64,000 nt of DNA from Flavobacterium foetidum (lineage in GTDB: Bacteria; Bacteroidota; Bacteroidia; Flavobacteriales; Flavobacteriaceae), in the NCBI RefSeq assembly GCF_004634245.1, contig NZ_SJTF01000011.1:124001-188000 (forward strand), given 5' to 3'. This document shows, in pieces, positions 35,301 through 43,873 of the stretch; position 1 is the stretch's first letter, and each line of letters opens with the position of its first letter. The position numbers and the translations under genes were made by a program. The notes under the pieces are model-generated. The model searched no databases, was not told the origin of the DNA, and was given only the letters and a program-made list of their open reading frames with translations.

Positions 35301-36272
35301 ATGAATCCTATCAAACTATTTAAAGCGTCGACATTTACCTATACTCCATTTGGCAATTATATTCCAGGCGATCTCGATTTTTTGTCAAAAAACAATATTG
35401 TTTTAGTAGATAATGTTAAAGATGCAGATGTTATTATCTCACAGAATTATAAGCACTTAACAAAGTATTTTTGGAGATTTATTCAGAAAAAGAAATTTTT
35501 AGTCTGGACAAATGAACCAAGATTTGACACATCTTTTAAGGCCTTAAAGAAGATTTTTTTCGGATTGATAAAAATTCATTTTATGAATATTTATACAAAG
35601 GATGTCTTTGTGTCCAATTTATCTTTTACCGCAGTGTTGATAAATAAAAAATTGGAGCTCATAACAAAAATTAGCCCAGAAAAGACGAAAAATGCCGTAG
35701 TCTTAATGTCTTATTACGGAGGGTTAAATGCTCCAAAACTAATACGAGATGGAGTAAATATTGATTTAATTACATTGAGAGCATATATTGCTACTGAAGG
35801 TTATAAATCTTCTGTTATGGATATTTATGGAAAAGGATGGCCTGAGGGTATGTCTAAGGAAAATTCGAGAGCTGGCGAATGGAGGACGAGAAAACAAACT
35901 TTATTAGAGCCTTATAAATTTAATTTATGTTTTGAAAATACCATTGCTTTCAATTATCTAACAGAAAAAATTTGGGATAGTATAGAAAGTTACTGCCTTC
36001 CTATTTATTATGGCGCAGGAACTAATGTATATGAAATTTTCCCTGAAAATAGTTTTATAGATTACTCTAAATTTAATAACCCCAAAGAATTGTTTGATTA
36101 TATCGAGCAAATGCCAGATAGTGAGTACATTTCAAGATTAAACAAATGTATAAATGTTTATAACGCTATAAGCGAGAAAGGTGCTGACTTAGAACATTCG
36201 GAAAGGAAGATGGTGTTGGAGAAAATTGTTCAAAAGCTTAGATTTATTGTGCAAAGGGCCAACAATAAATAA
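35301..36272 (+). CDS. Alpha-1,3-fucosyltransferase family protein (GT10)
   Basis: A 323-residue GT-B enzyme of family GT10. The diagnostic region is YKFNLCFENT near residues 210-219, followed by YLTEKIWDSIES, CLPIYYGAGTNVYEIFPENS and FIDYSKF. The first half holds FLVWTNEPRF near residue 73, in the acceptor-binding domain. GT10 enzymes transfer L-fucose from GDP-fucose, which gmd and fcl in this locus can supply. Linkage type (alpha-1,3 or alpha-1,4) is not readable. A 62-base gap precedes it. Confidence 0.88.
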   Translation: MNPIKLFKASTFTYTPFGNYIPGDLDFLSKNNIVLVDNVKDADVIISQNYKHLTKYFWRFIQKKKFLVWTNEPRFDTSFKALKKIFFGLIKIHFMNIYTKDVFVSNLSFTAVLINKKLELITKISPEKTKNAVVLMSYYGGLNAPKLIRDGVNIDLITLRAYIATEGYKSSVMDIYGKGWPEGMSKENSRAGEWRTRKQTLLEPYKFNLCFENTIAFNYLTEKIWDSIESYCLPIYYGAGTNVYEIFPENSFIDYSKFNNPKELFDYIEQMPDSEYISRLNKCINVYNAISEKGADLEHSERKMVLEKIVQKLRFIVQRANNK

Positions 36273-36315
36273 GTAATGATGTGCTGCATCGTTCTAAAAA
36301 TAATTAAAAGGAAAT

Positions 36316-37248
36316 ATGGTAAATCAATATATAGAAGCATATAAATCAATTAATAATTCTATCAGTAAGACGGAGCTAATATATCCGCTCACTAATAGAG
36401 GATTTTTTTCGGAAATTAATAATCTAGTTCTAGCGGCCTTGTTTTGTCTTGATAATAAAATCAAGTTAAGACTTTGCACTAGAAATTGGGTTGGAGGAAA
36501 ATGGAATGATTATTTTATACCTCTGCTTGAAGAGTATAACGGGCTAATGCCAGTACCTAATGATGTGTTTTCTAAAAAAAGAGAGGATGTTTTCTTAAAA
36601 ATGTATCATAAAAATCTAAAAGGCAGGAAGATTTTACAAGATGATATCTGGAAAGAAATGAGAAGCAGTTCATTTACCGAAAAGTATTTTAATTTTCCTG
36701 AGTTAGGTATTGACGGATCTATTTTTGCAGCTAAAAGACAGCTTTGCAACATACTGCTTAGTTATAATAAGGAAACTTATGAAGAAGTTTTTTTAATGAA
36801 ACAAGCTGATAGCGATTTTGTAAAGGATAGTTTCGGAATTCATATTAGAAGAGGTGATAAAGTAAGTGGCAAAACAAAAGAAGCTGAACTATTTGATGTT
36901 GAGCTCTATTTAAATAAAGTTCAAGAAATTAATTCGGAAATTAAAAAAATTACCATCTGCACAGACGACTACAATGTCGTGGAAAATTTTCAAGAAAAAT
37001 CACCTGGATTTATTTATTTAAGCTTTTGTGATTCAGCGAAAAACGGTTATTTTCAGGCTCAATACAATAAAACAAAAGACATTAAAAGAAAAAGAGCAGA
37101 AGTTATAGATGTTCTAAAAGATGCCAATTTACTAATAAATTCAAAAATATTCATAGGAACTAATTCAAGCAATATTTCACGTTTTGTCACCTTGATGCGA
37201 AATAATAAAGATTGTTATAGTCTCGATACAGAATGGTCTCCTTTATAA
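36316..37248 (+). CDS. Fucosyltransferase-fold protein, GT23 (NodZ/FUT8)-like
   Basis: A 310-residue protein. FGIHIRRGDKVSGKTKEAEL near residues 174-193 resembles the GDP-fucose-binding H-x-R-R-x-D-K motif of NodZ and FUT8 (alpha-1,6-fucosyltransferases), and FIGTNSSNISRFVTLMR near residue 279 resembles the later conserved S/T-S-x-x-x-R motif of the same fold. It follows the GT10 gene and the GDP-fucose genes are in the locus, which agrees with fucose transfer. I rate the fold as likely and the exact family as uncertain. An AAAAGGAAAT SD-like stretch precedes the ATG. Confidence 0.65.
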   Translation: MVNQYIEAYKSINNSISKTELIYPLTNRGFFSEINNLVLAALFCLDNKIKLRLCTRNWVGGKWNDYFIPLLEEYNGLMPVPNDVFSKKREDVFLKMYHKNLKGRKILQDDIWKEMRSSSFTEKYFNFPELGIDGSIFAAKRQLCNILLSYNKETYEEVFLMKQADSDFVKDSFGIHIRRGDKVSGKTKEAELFDVELYLNKVQEINSEIKKITICTDDYNVVENFQEKSPGFIYLSFCDSAKNGYFQAQYNKTKDIKRKRAEVIDVLKDANLLINSKIFIGTNSSNISRFVTLMRNNKDCYSLDTEWSPL

Positions 37249-37261
37249 ATAGTAAAAAACT

Positions 37262-38428
37262 ATGAAAAAAACCGCCATAATACCACTTCGCAAAAATTCT
37301 AAAGGAATTCCGGGCAAAAATAAAAAGAAAATGCTGGGGCGTCCGCTTTTTTCATGGGTGCTCACAGAAGCTGTTTTTTCTGAATTAGATGAGGTGTATG
37401 TTTTTACTGATGATGAAGAAATAATAGCATACATTGAAAGAGAATATTTTTGGACTCCAAAAATAAAAGCCCTCTTGCGCAATGATGAAAATGCATCCGA
37501 TACTGCATCGACAGAAAGTGCCATGATTGAATTTGCGGAGGCTGTAAATTATGATTTTGAGCTGCTTTGTCTGCTTCAGGCAACGTCGCCACAAACAACC
37601 GCATCAGACATTAATGCCGTATTGAACGAAGTCATCAACAATAAAAAAACGTCAGCGATAACTGTTGTAAATACCCATCGATTCATTTGGAATGAAGACG
37701 GAACTCCACAAAATTACGACGTTTTCAATCGCCCGAGAAGACAAGATTTCAATGGGCTATTAATTGAAAACGGAGCGGTTTACTGTACAACAAAAGAAGC
37801 TTTTTTAGGTTCAAAAAACAGAGTGAGCGGTACAATAGGTTTGGTTAAGATGGCAGAAGAATCTCTTGTAGAAATCGATAGTTTGTCGGATTGGGATATT
37901 GTCGAAAAACTACTGGCGGATCGCCAAAAGAGAAAGAAAACACATCAACGTATTGAATATTTGATCCTTGATGTTGATGGTGTTTTTACAGATGGTTGCG
38001 TTTACTATGATCAGAACGGAGAAATGGCTAAAAAATTTGATATGCGTGACGGAATGGGATTGGAAATTTTAAGACAGAATCAGGTGGAGGTTATTGTGTT
38101 AACTTCAGAAAATTCTGAATTAGTCGCCCAGCGAATGAAGAAATTGCAGCTAAATCAAACTTTTTTAGGGGTAAAAGATAAGTTTTCGTTTTTAACACAT
38201 TTTCTTTCAGAGAGAAATAGTAGTTTTGGCGCCGTTGCGTACGTAGGTGATGATGTCAATGATCTTGCAAATATATGCAGTGCTGGCTGGTCGTTTACTC
38301 CTGCTGATGCGGTAGACGTAGTAAAGGCTAATGCTGATTATGTTTTGACTCATGCCTCTGGAGCAGGTGCCATACGAGAAACTTGTGAAATTTTATTAAA
38401 GTATAATAAACGTTATGAAGGAATTTAA
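37262..38428 (+). CDS. CMP-nonulosonate cytidylyltransferase fused to a KdsC-type HAD phosphatase
   Basis: A 388-residue two-domain protein. Residues 1-220 are NeuA-like: IIPLRKNSKGIPGKN (the CTP-binding R-x-x-S-K-G-x-x-x-K-N), LLQATSPQT, NGAVYCTTKEAFL and EIDSLSDWD. From residue 229 a HAD-IIIC domain follows with ILDVDGVFTDG (D237, D239), LTSEN (T281), GVKDK and GDDVND (329-334), all catalytic residues being present. The first domain should activate a nonulosonic acid (Neu, Kdn-like) with CTP, and the second should remove its phosphate. Vertebrate CMAS has the same domain order. The stop overlaps the NeuB-like gene by 14 bases. Confidence 0.88.
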   Translation: MKKTAIIPLRKNSKGIPGKNKKKMLGRPLFSWVLTEAVFSELDEVYVFTDDEEIIAYIEREYFWTPKIKALLRNDENASDTASTESAMIEFAEAVNYDFELLCLLQATSPQTTASDINAVLNEVINNKKTSAITVVNTHRFIWNEDGTPQNYDVFNRPRRQDFNGLLIENGAVYCTTKEAFLGSKNRVSGTIGLVKMAEESLVEIDSLSDWDIVEKLLADRQKRKKTHQRIEYLILDVDGVFTDGCVYYDQNGEMAKKFDMRDGMGLEILRQNQVEVIVLTSENSELVAQRMKKLQLNQTFLGVKDKFSFLTHFLSERNSSFGAVAYVGDDVNDLANICSAGWSFTPADAVDVVKANADYVLTHASGAGAIRETCEILLKYNKRYEGI

Positions 38429-39290
38429 AAAACCTTACGTCATTGCCGAAATAGGCTGTAATCATAAAGGTGAAATGGCAATAGCCAAAGAATTAATAAA
38501 AATTGCTAAAATCTTCGGGAATGCAGATGCCGTAAAATTCCAAAAACGCAACAATAAAGAACTTTTAACAGAAGAGCAGTATTATGCACCGCATCCAAAT
38601 GCCAGTAACTCTTACGGAGATACGTATGGCGCGCACAGAGAATTTCTCGAATTTGATGCTGTACAGCATGCGGAACTAAAATCCTATTGCGAAGAAATCG
38701 GAATTGTTTATTCAACTTCGGTTTGGGATACTACATCGGCAAAAGAAATTGCAGCTTTAAATCCGGAATTTATTAAAATCCCTTCCGCTTGTAATAACAA
38801 TTTTGAAATGCTGGGTTGGTTATGCGAAAACTATTCGGGCGAACTTCACATTTCAACCGGAATGACAACCAAAAACGAGACCGATATTTTGGTAGATTTC
38901 TTTTCTTCAAAAGGAAGAAACAAAGATTTGGTTTTATACAATTGTACTTCTGGTTATCCTGTTCCGTTTGAAGATGTATGTCTGCTGGATATTAATCTTC
39001 TAAAACAAAAATACGGAGACAAAGTCAAACATATCGGTTTTTCTGGCCATCATTTAGGAATTGCTGTCGATATTGCAGCCTATACGCTTGGCGCCAATAT
39101 CATCGAAAGACATTATACACTTGACAGAACGTGGAAAGGTACAGACCACGCAGCTTCTCTCGAGCCAATGGGTTTAAGAAAACTGACGCGTGACTTACAG
39201 GCTGTTTATGAGGCTTTGACTTATAAATCCTCGGATATTTTACCGATAGAACAAGTACAAAGAGACAAACTGAAAAATAAAAAGGTATAA
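38415..39290 (+). CDS. N-acetylneuraminate synthase family protein (NeuB-like, no SAF domain)
   Basis: A 291-residue TIM-barrel synthase. It begins YVIAEIGCNHKGEMAIAKEL and has DAVKFQKR near residue 36, STSVWD near residue 98, FIKIPSACNNN near residue 117, ISTGMT near residue 145, and IGFSGHHLGIAVDIAAYTLGA near residue 202, with HYTLDR near residue 232. These are the PEP-, metal- and sugar-binding parts of NeuB. Standard bacterial NeuB has about 340 residues because of a C-terminal SAF (antifreeze-like) domain, which is missing here. It condenses PEP with a hexose or HexNAc or its phosphate. Confidence 0.88.
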   Translation: MKEFKKPYVIAEIGCNHKGEMAIAKELIKIAKIFGNADAVKFQKRNNKELLTEEQYYAPHPNASNSYGDTYGAHREFLEFDAVQHAELKSYCEEIGIVYSTSVWDTTSAKEIAALNPEFIKIPSACNNNFEMLGWLCENYSGELHISTGMTTKNETDILVDFFSSKGRNKDLVLYNCTSGYPVPFEDVCLLDINLLKQKYGDKVKHIGFSGHHLGIAVDIAAYTLGANIIERHYTLDRTWKGTDHAASLEPMGLRKLTRDLQAVYEALTYKSSDILPIEQVQRDKLKNKKV

Positions 39291-39296
39291 TATTCT

Positions 39297-40112
39297 ATGT
39301 TGTCAGGCAGAATCAGGCTTTTTTGGTGGAATGAAAGAATTATTCAGGGGAAATCTCATGAAAACTACGGAGATATTCTTGGAAAATATCTTGTAGAAAA
39401 AATATCGGGGAAAAAAGTTGTTTTCGCTTGGCCTAAAAAATTCTCTTTTTTAGATTGGTTTGCGCCTATTTATGTTACTGTTGGCAGTATTTTGGCTAAC
39501 GTAAACAAAAAATGTATTGTTTGGGGAAGCGGTATTATTGACCAGAAAACCCCAATTAAGAAAGCTGTCTTTTTAGCTGTCCGTGGTCCTCAGACAAGAA
39601 AATTTCTTCTAAATTCAGGATATGATGTTCCTGAGGTTTATGGCGATCCGGCGCTTTTGTTGCCTAGATATTTTAATCCGAAAGTCGAAAAAAAATACAA
39701 ATACGGCTTTGTTCCCCATTACAATGATTATAAACAAGTAAAAGACTGGTTTGTAAATAATGAAGAAATTTTGCTGATTGATATGATGACTAATGACATC
39801 GAATCTAAAACAGTTGAATTTTTGCAATGCGAAAAAATCATTTCCTCTTCATTGCATGGCGTAATTATAGCACATTCGTATAATATTCCTGCAGTCTGGC
39901 AGAAATTCTCTAATAAAGTTTTTGGCGATGATATAAAGTATCAGGATTATTTTGAATCTGTTGAAATGCCATTTTATAAGCCTCAGATAAAATCGGAAGT
40001 TTACACAGAAACTGAAATAAAAAATCTTTTTGAAGAATTGCCAAGTCTGCCTCAAAAAGAAAAAATTATCGAATTATGCGACGGACTTATGGAAGTCTGT
40101 CCTTTTAAATAA
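39297..40112 (+). CDS. Polysaccharide pyruvyltransferase family protein, copy 2
   Basis: A 271-residue paralogue of the protein at 32343, with the same length and aligned throughout: NYGDILGKYLV, CIVWGSGII, FLAVRGPQTRK, VYGDPALLLP, SSLHGVIIAHSYNIPAVW and the ending CPFK. It follows the NeuB-like gene after 6 bases. It probably transfers pyruvate or acts on a related acceptor in the same glycan. Two copies suggest two acceptor sugars. Confidence 0.84.
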   Translation: MLSGRIRLFWWNERIIQGKSHENYGDILGKYLVEKISGKKVVFAWPKKFSFLDWFAPIYVTVGSILANVNKKCIVWGSGIIDQKTPIKKAVFLAVRGPQTRKFLLNSGYDVPEVYGDPALLLPRYFNPKVEKKYKYGFVPHYNDYKQVKDWFVNNEEILLIDMMTNDIESKTVEFLQCEKIISSSLHGVIIAHSYNIPAVWQKFSNKVFGDDIKYQDYFESVEMPFYKPQIKSEVYTETEIKNLFEELPSLPQKEKIIELCDGLMEVCPFK

Positions 40113-40152
40113 AACGTTTTTTAAGTCTATCCCAAGTCTATTTAAATTTTAA

Positions 40153-41550
40153 ATGAAAAAGAACATCTTTATTTTTCTGCCAGACGGTGTCGGGCTTCGC
40201 AATTTTGCCTTGACTGCCTTTAAAAGCATCGGTGAAAAAAATAACTACGATATTACCTATTGGAATAATACTCCTTTTTCAATCTCAGAAAAATTAGGTT
40301 TCAAGGAAGTTCATATCAAAGATACTTCTCTGCATCCTTTTACAACGGTCTATACGCGAGCTCGCAAGCGTATGGAGTTGAACTTTTTTGACAAGCAATT
40401 TAAAGAAACCGTTTATAATACTTATAATTTTCCGCATTCATATAAAGGGGTTAAAAATGCTTTTAAGAGCCTAATGGTCGACGCTCTAACCACTTTTGGA
40501 TCTAATGAAAAAGGAATTAATTTCGTTCGAAATAAAATTAAAAAATTAGAACGAAGCACTCCGAAATACCAGTACTGCAAAAAACAACTCGAAACTCATA
40601 GGCCAGATTTTATCTTTTGCACCAACCAGCGTCCTACACAAGCAATCGCACCAATTTTGGCAGCTCAAGATTTAGGAATTCCAACAGGAACTTTTATATT
40701 TTCATGGGATAATCTTCCTAAAGCAACGACTCTCGTAGAAACAGATTATTATTTTGTGTGGAGCGAGCATATGAAAAAAGAGGTTTTAATGTATTGCCCG
40801 TATGTAAAAGAAAATCAGGTTTTTGTTACAGGTACTCCGCAATTCGAAAGCCATTTTGATAAAAGCCTTTTGCAAACAAAAGAAGAATTTTATAAATCGC
40901 ACAATTTAGATATTTCTAAAGAATACATCTGTTATTCTGGAGACGATATCGTAACATCTCCTTTAGATCAATATTATTTAGAGGACCTTGCCGTTTCTGT
41001 TAGAGAATTAAACAGTCAAGGTTATTCTTTAGGAATTATTTATCGAAAATGTCCTGTAGATTTTACAAATCGCTATGATGCAGTACTAGAAAAATATAAA
41101 GACGTAATTGTAAGCATAGATCCGCTTTGGAGCCCGGTTGGGGAGAGTTGGAACGAAATTATGCCTACAAAAGAAGATTTCGCTTTACAGGCAAATGTAT
41201 GCGAACATACTGCTTTTGTTGGTAATATTGCTTCGTCCATGGTATTCGATTTTGCAGCACATGATAAATCATGTCTCTTTTTTGATTACGAACAGCCGCA
41301 ACTAAAAAAAGGAATCCGTGATATTGGACAAAATTATAAATACATTCATTTTAGATCCAAACCTTCTGAAGAAGCTGCTTTATGGATAAGAGATAAAAAA
41401 GATCTGACTTCTACAGTGAAAGACATTCTTGATGGAAAAATTTCAAGTGTGAAAGAAAGCAAAAAATGGTTTGAGATTATTGTAGGATCCGAACCAACAA
41501 AAGCATCTGAAAATATTTGGAAAAGTTTTAATGAGATTTTAAGAAAGTAA
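40153..41550 (+). CDS. Uncharacterised GT-B-like protein
   Basis: A 465-residue soluble protein that I do not recognise. The start IFIFLPDGVGLRNFALTAF resembles the N-terminal strand and loop of GT-B enzymes; CTNQRPTQAIAPILAAQDLG near residue 157, GTFIFSWDNLPKAT near residue 178 and VFVTGTPQFESH near residue 222 resemble CDP-glycerol glycerophosphotransferase-like or UDP-glycosyltransferase-like proteins. VGNIASSMVFDFAAHDKSCLFFDY near residue 357 looks like the nucleotide-binding end of such a domain. It could transfer a sugar or polyol phosphate; function is not assigned. Confidence 0.5.
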   Translation: MKKNIFIFLPDGVGLRNFALTAFKSIGEKNNYDITYWNNTPFSISEKLGFKEVHIKDTSLHPFTTVYTRARKRMELNFFDKQFKETVYNTYNFPHSYKGVKNAFKSLMVDALTTFGSNEKGINFVRNKIKKLERSTPKYQYCKKQLETHRPDFIFCTNQRPTQAIAPILAAQDLGIPTGTFIFSWDNLPKATTLVETDYYFVWSEHMKKEVLMYCPYVKENQVFVTGTPQFESHFDKSLLQTKEEFYKSHNLDISKEYICYSGDDIVTSPLDQYYLEDLAVSVRELNSQGYSLGIIYRKCPVDFTNRYDAVLEKYKDVIVSIDPLWSPVGESWNEIMPTKEDFALQANVCEHTAFVGNIASSMVFDFAAHDKSCLFFDYEQPQLKKGIRDIGQNYKYIHFRSKPSEEAALWIRDKKDLTSTVKDILDGKISSVKESKKWFEIIVGSEPTKASENIWKSFNEILRK

Positions 41551-41557
41551 TTAATTT

Positions 41558-42991
41558 ATGTTTTTCAATTCTCTAGCATTTGCTATTTTTCTACCAATCG
41601 TTTTCTTTTTATATTGGTTTGTTTTTAATAAAAATAAAAGCACACAGAATGCTTTATTAATTGTTGCAAGTTACTATTTCTATTCTTGTTGGGATTGGAG
41701 ATTTTTATTTTTACTGGTTTTTTCAACATTTTTAGACTATTATACTGGAATTCAAATTGAGAAAGGAAAATCGGAGAAAAGCAGAAAATTTTGGTTCTGG
41801 CTGAGTATTATTGTCAATCTAGGATTTCTGGGAATCTTCAAATACTACAATTTCTTTGCTGCTTCTTTTGCCGAAATGTTTACTTCTTTCGGGTTTAAAG
41901 TAAGTCCTGTTTTACTGAATGTAATTCTGCCAGTCGGAATTTCGTTCTACACTTTCCACGGACTATCTTACGTAATTGATATTTATTATAAAAGAATTAA
42001 AGCCGAATACAATTTTGTTGATTACTCTTTATTTGTGAGCTATTTTCCACTTTTGGTTGCAGGACCAATTGAGCGAGCTACTCATTTGCTGCCACAGGTA
42101 AAGCTAAAACGTGAGTTCGATTTGGAAAAAGCAAAAGAAGGAATTTGTCAGATAGTTTGGGGCTTGGTCAAAAAAGTTGTGATTGCGGATACTTGCGCCG
42201 TTTATGCAAATGCGATTTTTGACCATTACACTTCCATGAATACTTTTTCACTGATTTTAGGAGCGATTTATTTTGCTTTTCAGATTTACGGAGATTTTTC
42301 AGGTTATTCAGATATTGCGCTTGGGGTTTCTAAATTGTTTGGTATAGACCTGCTTCGAAATTTTAATTATCCTTATTTTTCAAGAGATATCGCAGAATTC
42401 TGGAGACGTTGGCATATTTCGCTTTCATCTTGGTTTAGAGATTATTTGTACATTCCGTTAGGAGGAAGCAAAGGTGGACTTTGGATGAAAATTAGAAATA
42501 CCTTTATCATTTTTATCGTTAGCGGATTTTGGCACGGAGCTAATTGGACCTATATTGTTTGGGGATTTATCAACGCAGTTTATTTTCTTCCTTTATTATT
42601 ATCTAATAGCAATAGAAACAATATAGATTCTGTTGTTTTAAAATGGGATCTGGAATCTCTAAAAACTATTTTCAGCATTTTGTTTACTTTTTTACTGACT
42701 TGTATTGCTTGGGTATTTTTTAGGGCACGAACAATTTCTGACGCTTTTTTATATTTAAGAAGGATAGTGACAGATTGGAATTTCAGTTTACAATATTTGG
42801 ATAACGAGCGCTACAATTATGAAATAATTGTAATGGTTGGCATTTTTGTTTTGGTTGAATGGTTTAATCGCACTAAAGTTGAACCGATTTCAGGAAAAAA
42901 TAGTTTGCTCAAAATAGCGTTAGCCATAATGGCCATAATCGCTTTTGGTACTTATTCTGATTATAAAGAATTTATATACTTTCAGTTTTAA
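41558..42991 (+). CDS. MBOAT-family O-acyltransferase (AlgI-like)
   Basis: A 477-residue membrane protein with about 11 hydrophobic segments. The N-terminus (FNSLAFAIFLPIVFFLYW) and LPVGISFYTFHGLSYVID near residues 129-146 are typical of AlgI/DltB-type MBOAT proteins, YFPLLVAGPIERA is near residue 163, and the invariant histidine is H326 in SGFWHGANWTYIVWG. These proteins move an acetyl group across the inner membrane to modify polysaccharide. The next gene, with no spacer, encodes the probable periplasmic partner. Confidence 0.93.
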   Translation: MFFNSLAFAIFLPIVFFLYWFVFNKNKSTQNALLIVASYYFYSCWDWRFLFLLVFSTFLDYYTGIQIEKGKSEKSRKFWFWLSIIVNLGFLGIFKYYNFFAASFAEMFTSFGFKVSPVLLNVILPVGISFYTFHGLSYVIDIYYKRIKAEYNFVDYSLFVSYFPLLVAGPIERATHLLPQVKLKREFDLEKAKEGICQIVWGLVKKVVIADTCAVYANAIFDHYTSMNTFSLILGAIYFAFQIYGDFSGYSDIALGVSKLFGIDLLRNFNYPYFSRDIAEFWRRWHISLSSWFRDYLYIPLGGSKGGLWMKIRNTFIIFIVSGFWHGANWTYIVWGFINAVYFLPLLLSNSNRNNIDSVVLKWDLESLKTIFSILFTFLLTCIAWVFFRARTISDAFLYLRRIVTDWNFSLQYLDNERYNYEIIVMVGIFVLVEWFNRTKVEPISGKNSLLKIALAIMAIIAFGTYSDYKEFIYFQF

Positions 42992-43873
42992 ATGAAAAAG
43001 TTTTTACTGTATATCGTTAAGATTTTTGTCGTTACTGCTTTAATTGCTGTATTTTTAGACGGCCTATACACCTACATTTTCATGCACTCGAAAAATAGAG
43101 GAAAGATTGAAAGTGTTGTAAATTCTGAAGTTCAAAAATATGATGTCGTGATTTTAGGGTCGTCAAGAGCAAATAATCATTTTGTGTCTCAGATGTTTCA
43201 GGATAAAGGAATCAAAACTTTTAATTACGGAATGAGTGGCGGTCATTTGTTTGAAGCGTCCTTAATGTTGAAGTTAATGATTGAGAGAAAATACCAGATT
43301 AAAAATGTAATTCTCGAAGCCGATTTAAACCTTTCAAACGACAAACAATCCGAAGGGGTCTCGGCTAAATTTTTACCATTTATTCACAATTCAGAAGTAA
43401 TAAAAAAACACTTTGAACATGAGAAAGATTTTAACGAACTCCACTTTATTCCTTTTTACAGATATATAAAATACGATTCGAAGATTGGTTTTCGAGAGAT
43501 GTTTAAAATTGTAAAAAAAGAGGAAACAAATGCATTGGATAATCTAGGATTTTATCCATTAAAAAAACATAAAAATGGCAATATGAAGAATAATATTGTC
43601 AGTTTGAATCCGCTGCCACATAACAAGTATTATGAAGAAATAAAATCAATCTGTAAAAAGAACAATATTAATTTTATTGCAGTAATGACCCCAATGTGCG
43701 AAAATGTGGTGGGAATGAATTATTTCGATAAAGTAAAAAAAGCTTATCCAGAGATTCATAATTATGAAAACACTGTTATTGAAGATAAATACTTTTCTTC
43801 ATGCGGACACATGACAGATGAAGGAGCAAAAATGTTTACAGCTAGAATTTTAAAAGATTTTTTTAAGAAATAA
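42992..43873 (+). CDS. Membrane-anchored SGNH-like partner of the MBOAT acyltransferase
   Basis: A 293-residue protein with one N-terminal transmembrane segment (residues 3-27) and a periplasmic domain. VVILGSSRANNHFV near residues 51-64 is in the place of the SGNH block-I serine motif, FNYGMSGGHLFEASLMLKL near residue 77 resembles block II, and SCGHMTDEGAKMF near residue 271 resembles the block-V region with a histidine. This suits an O-acetyltransferase acting with the MBOAT protein, like AlgJ/AlgX with AlgI. The gene begins directly after the MBOAT stop and shares a base with the GT4 gene behind it. Confidence 0.7.
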   Translation: MKKFLLYIVKIFVVTALIAVFLDGLYTYIFMHSKNRGKIESVVNSEVQKYDVVILGSSRANNHFVSQMFQDKGIKTFNYGMSGGHLFEASLMLKLMIERKYQIKNVILEADLNLSNDKQSEGVSAKFLPFIHNSEVIKKHFEHEKDFNELHFIPFYRYIKYDSKIGFREMFKIVKKEETNALDNLGFYPLKKHKNGNMKNNIVSLNPLPHNKYYEEIKSICKKNNINFIAVMTPMCENVVGMNYFDKVKKAYPEIHNYENTVIEDKYFSSCGHMTDEGAKMFTARILKDFFKK

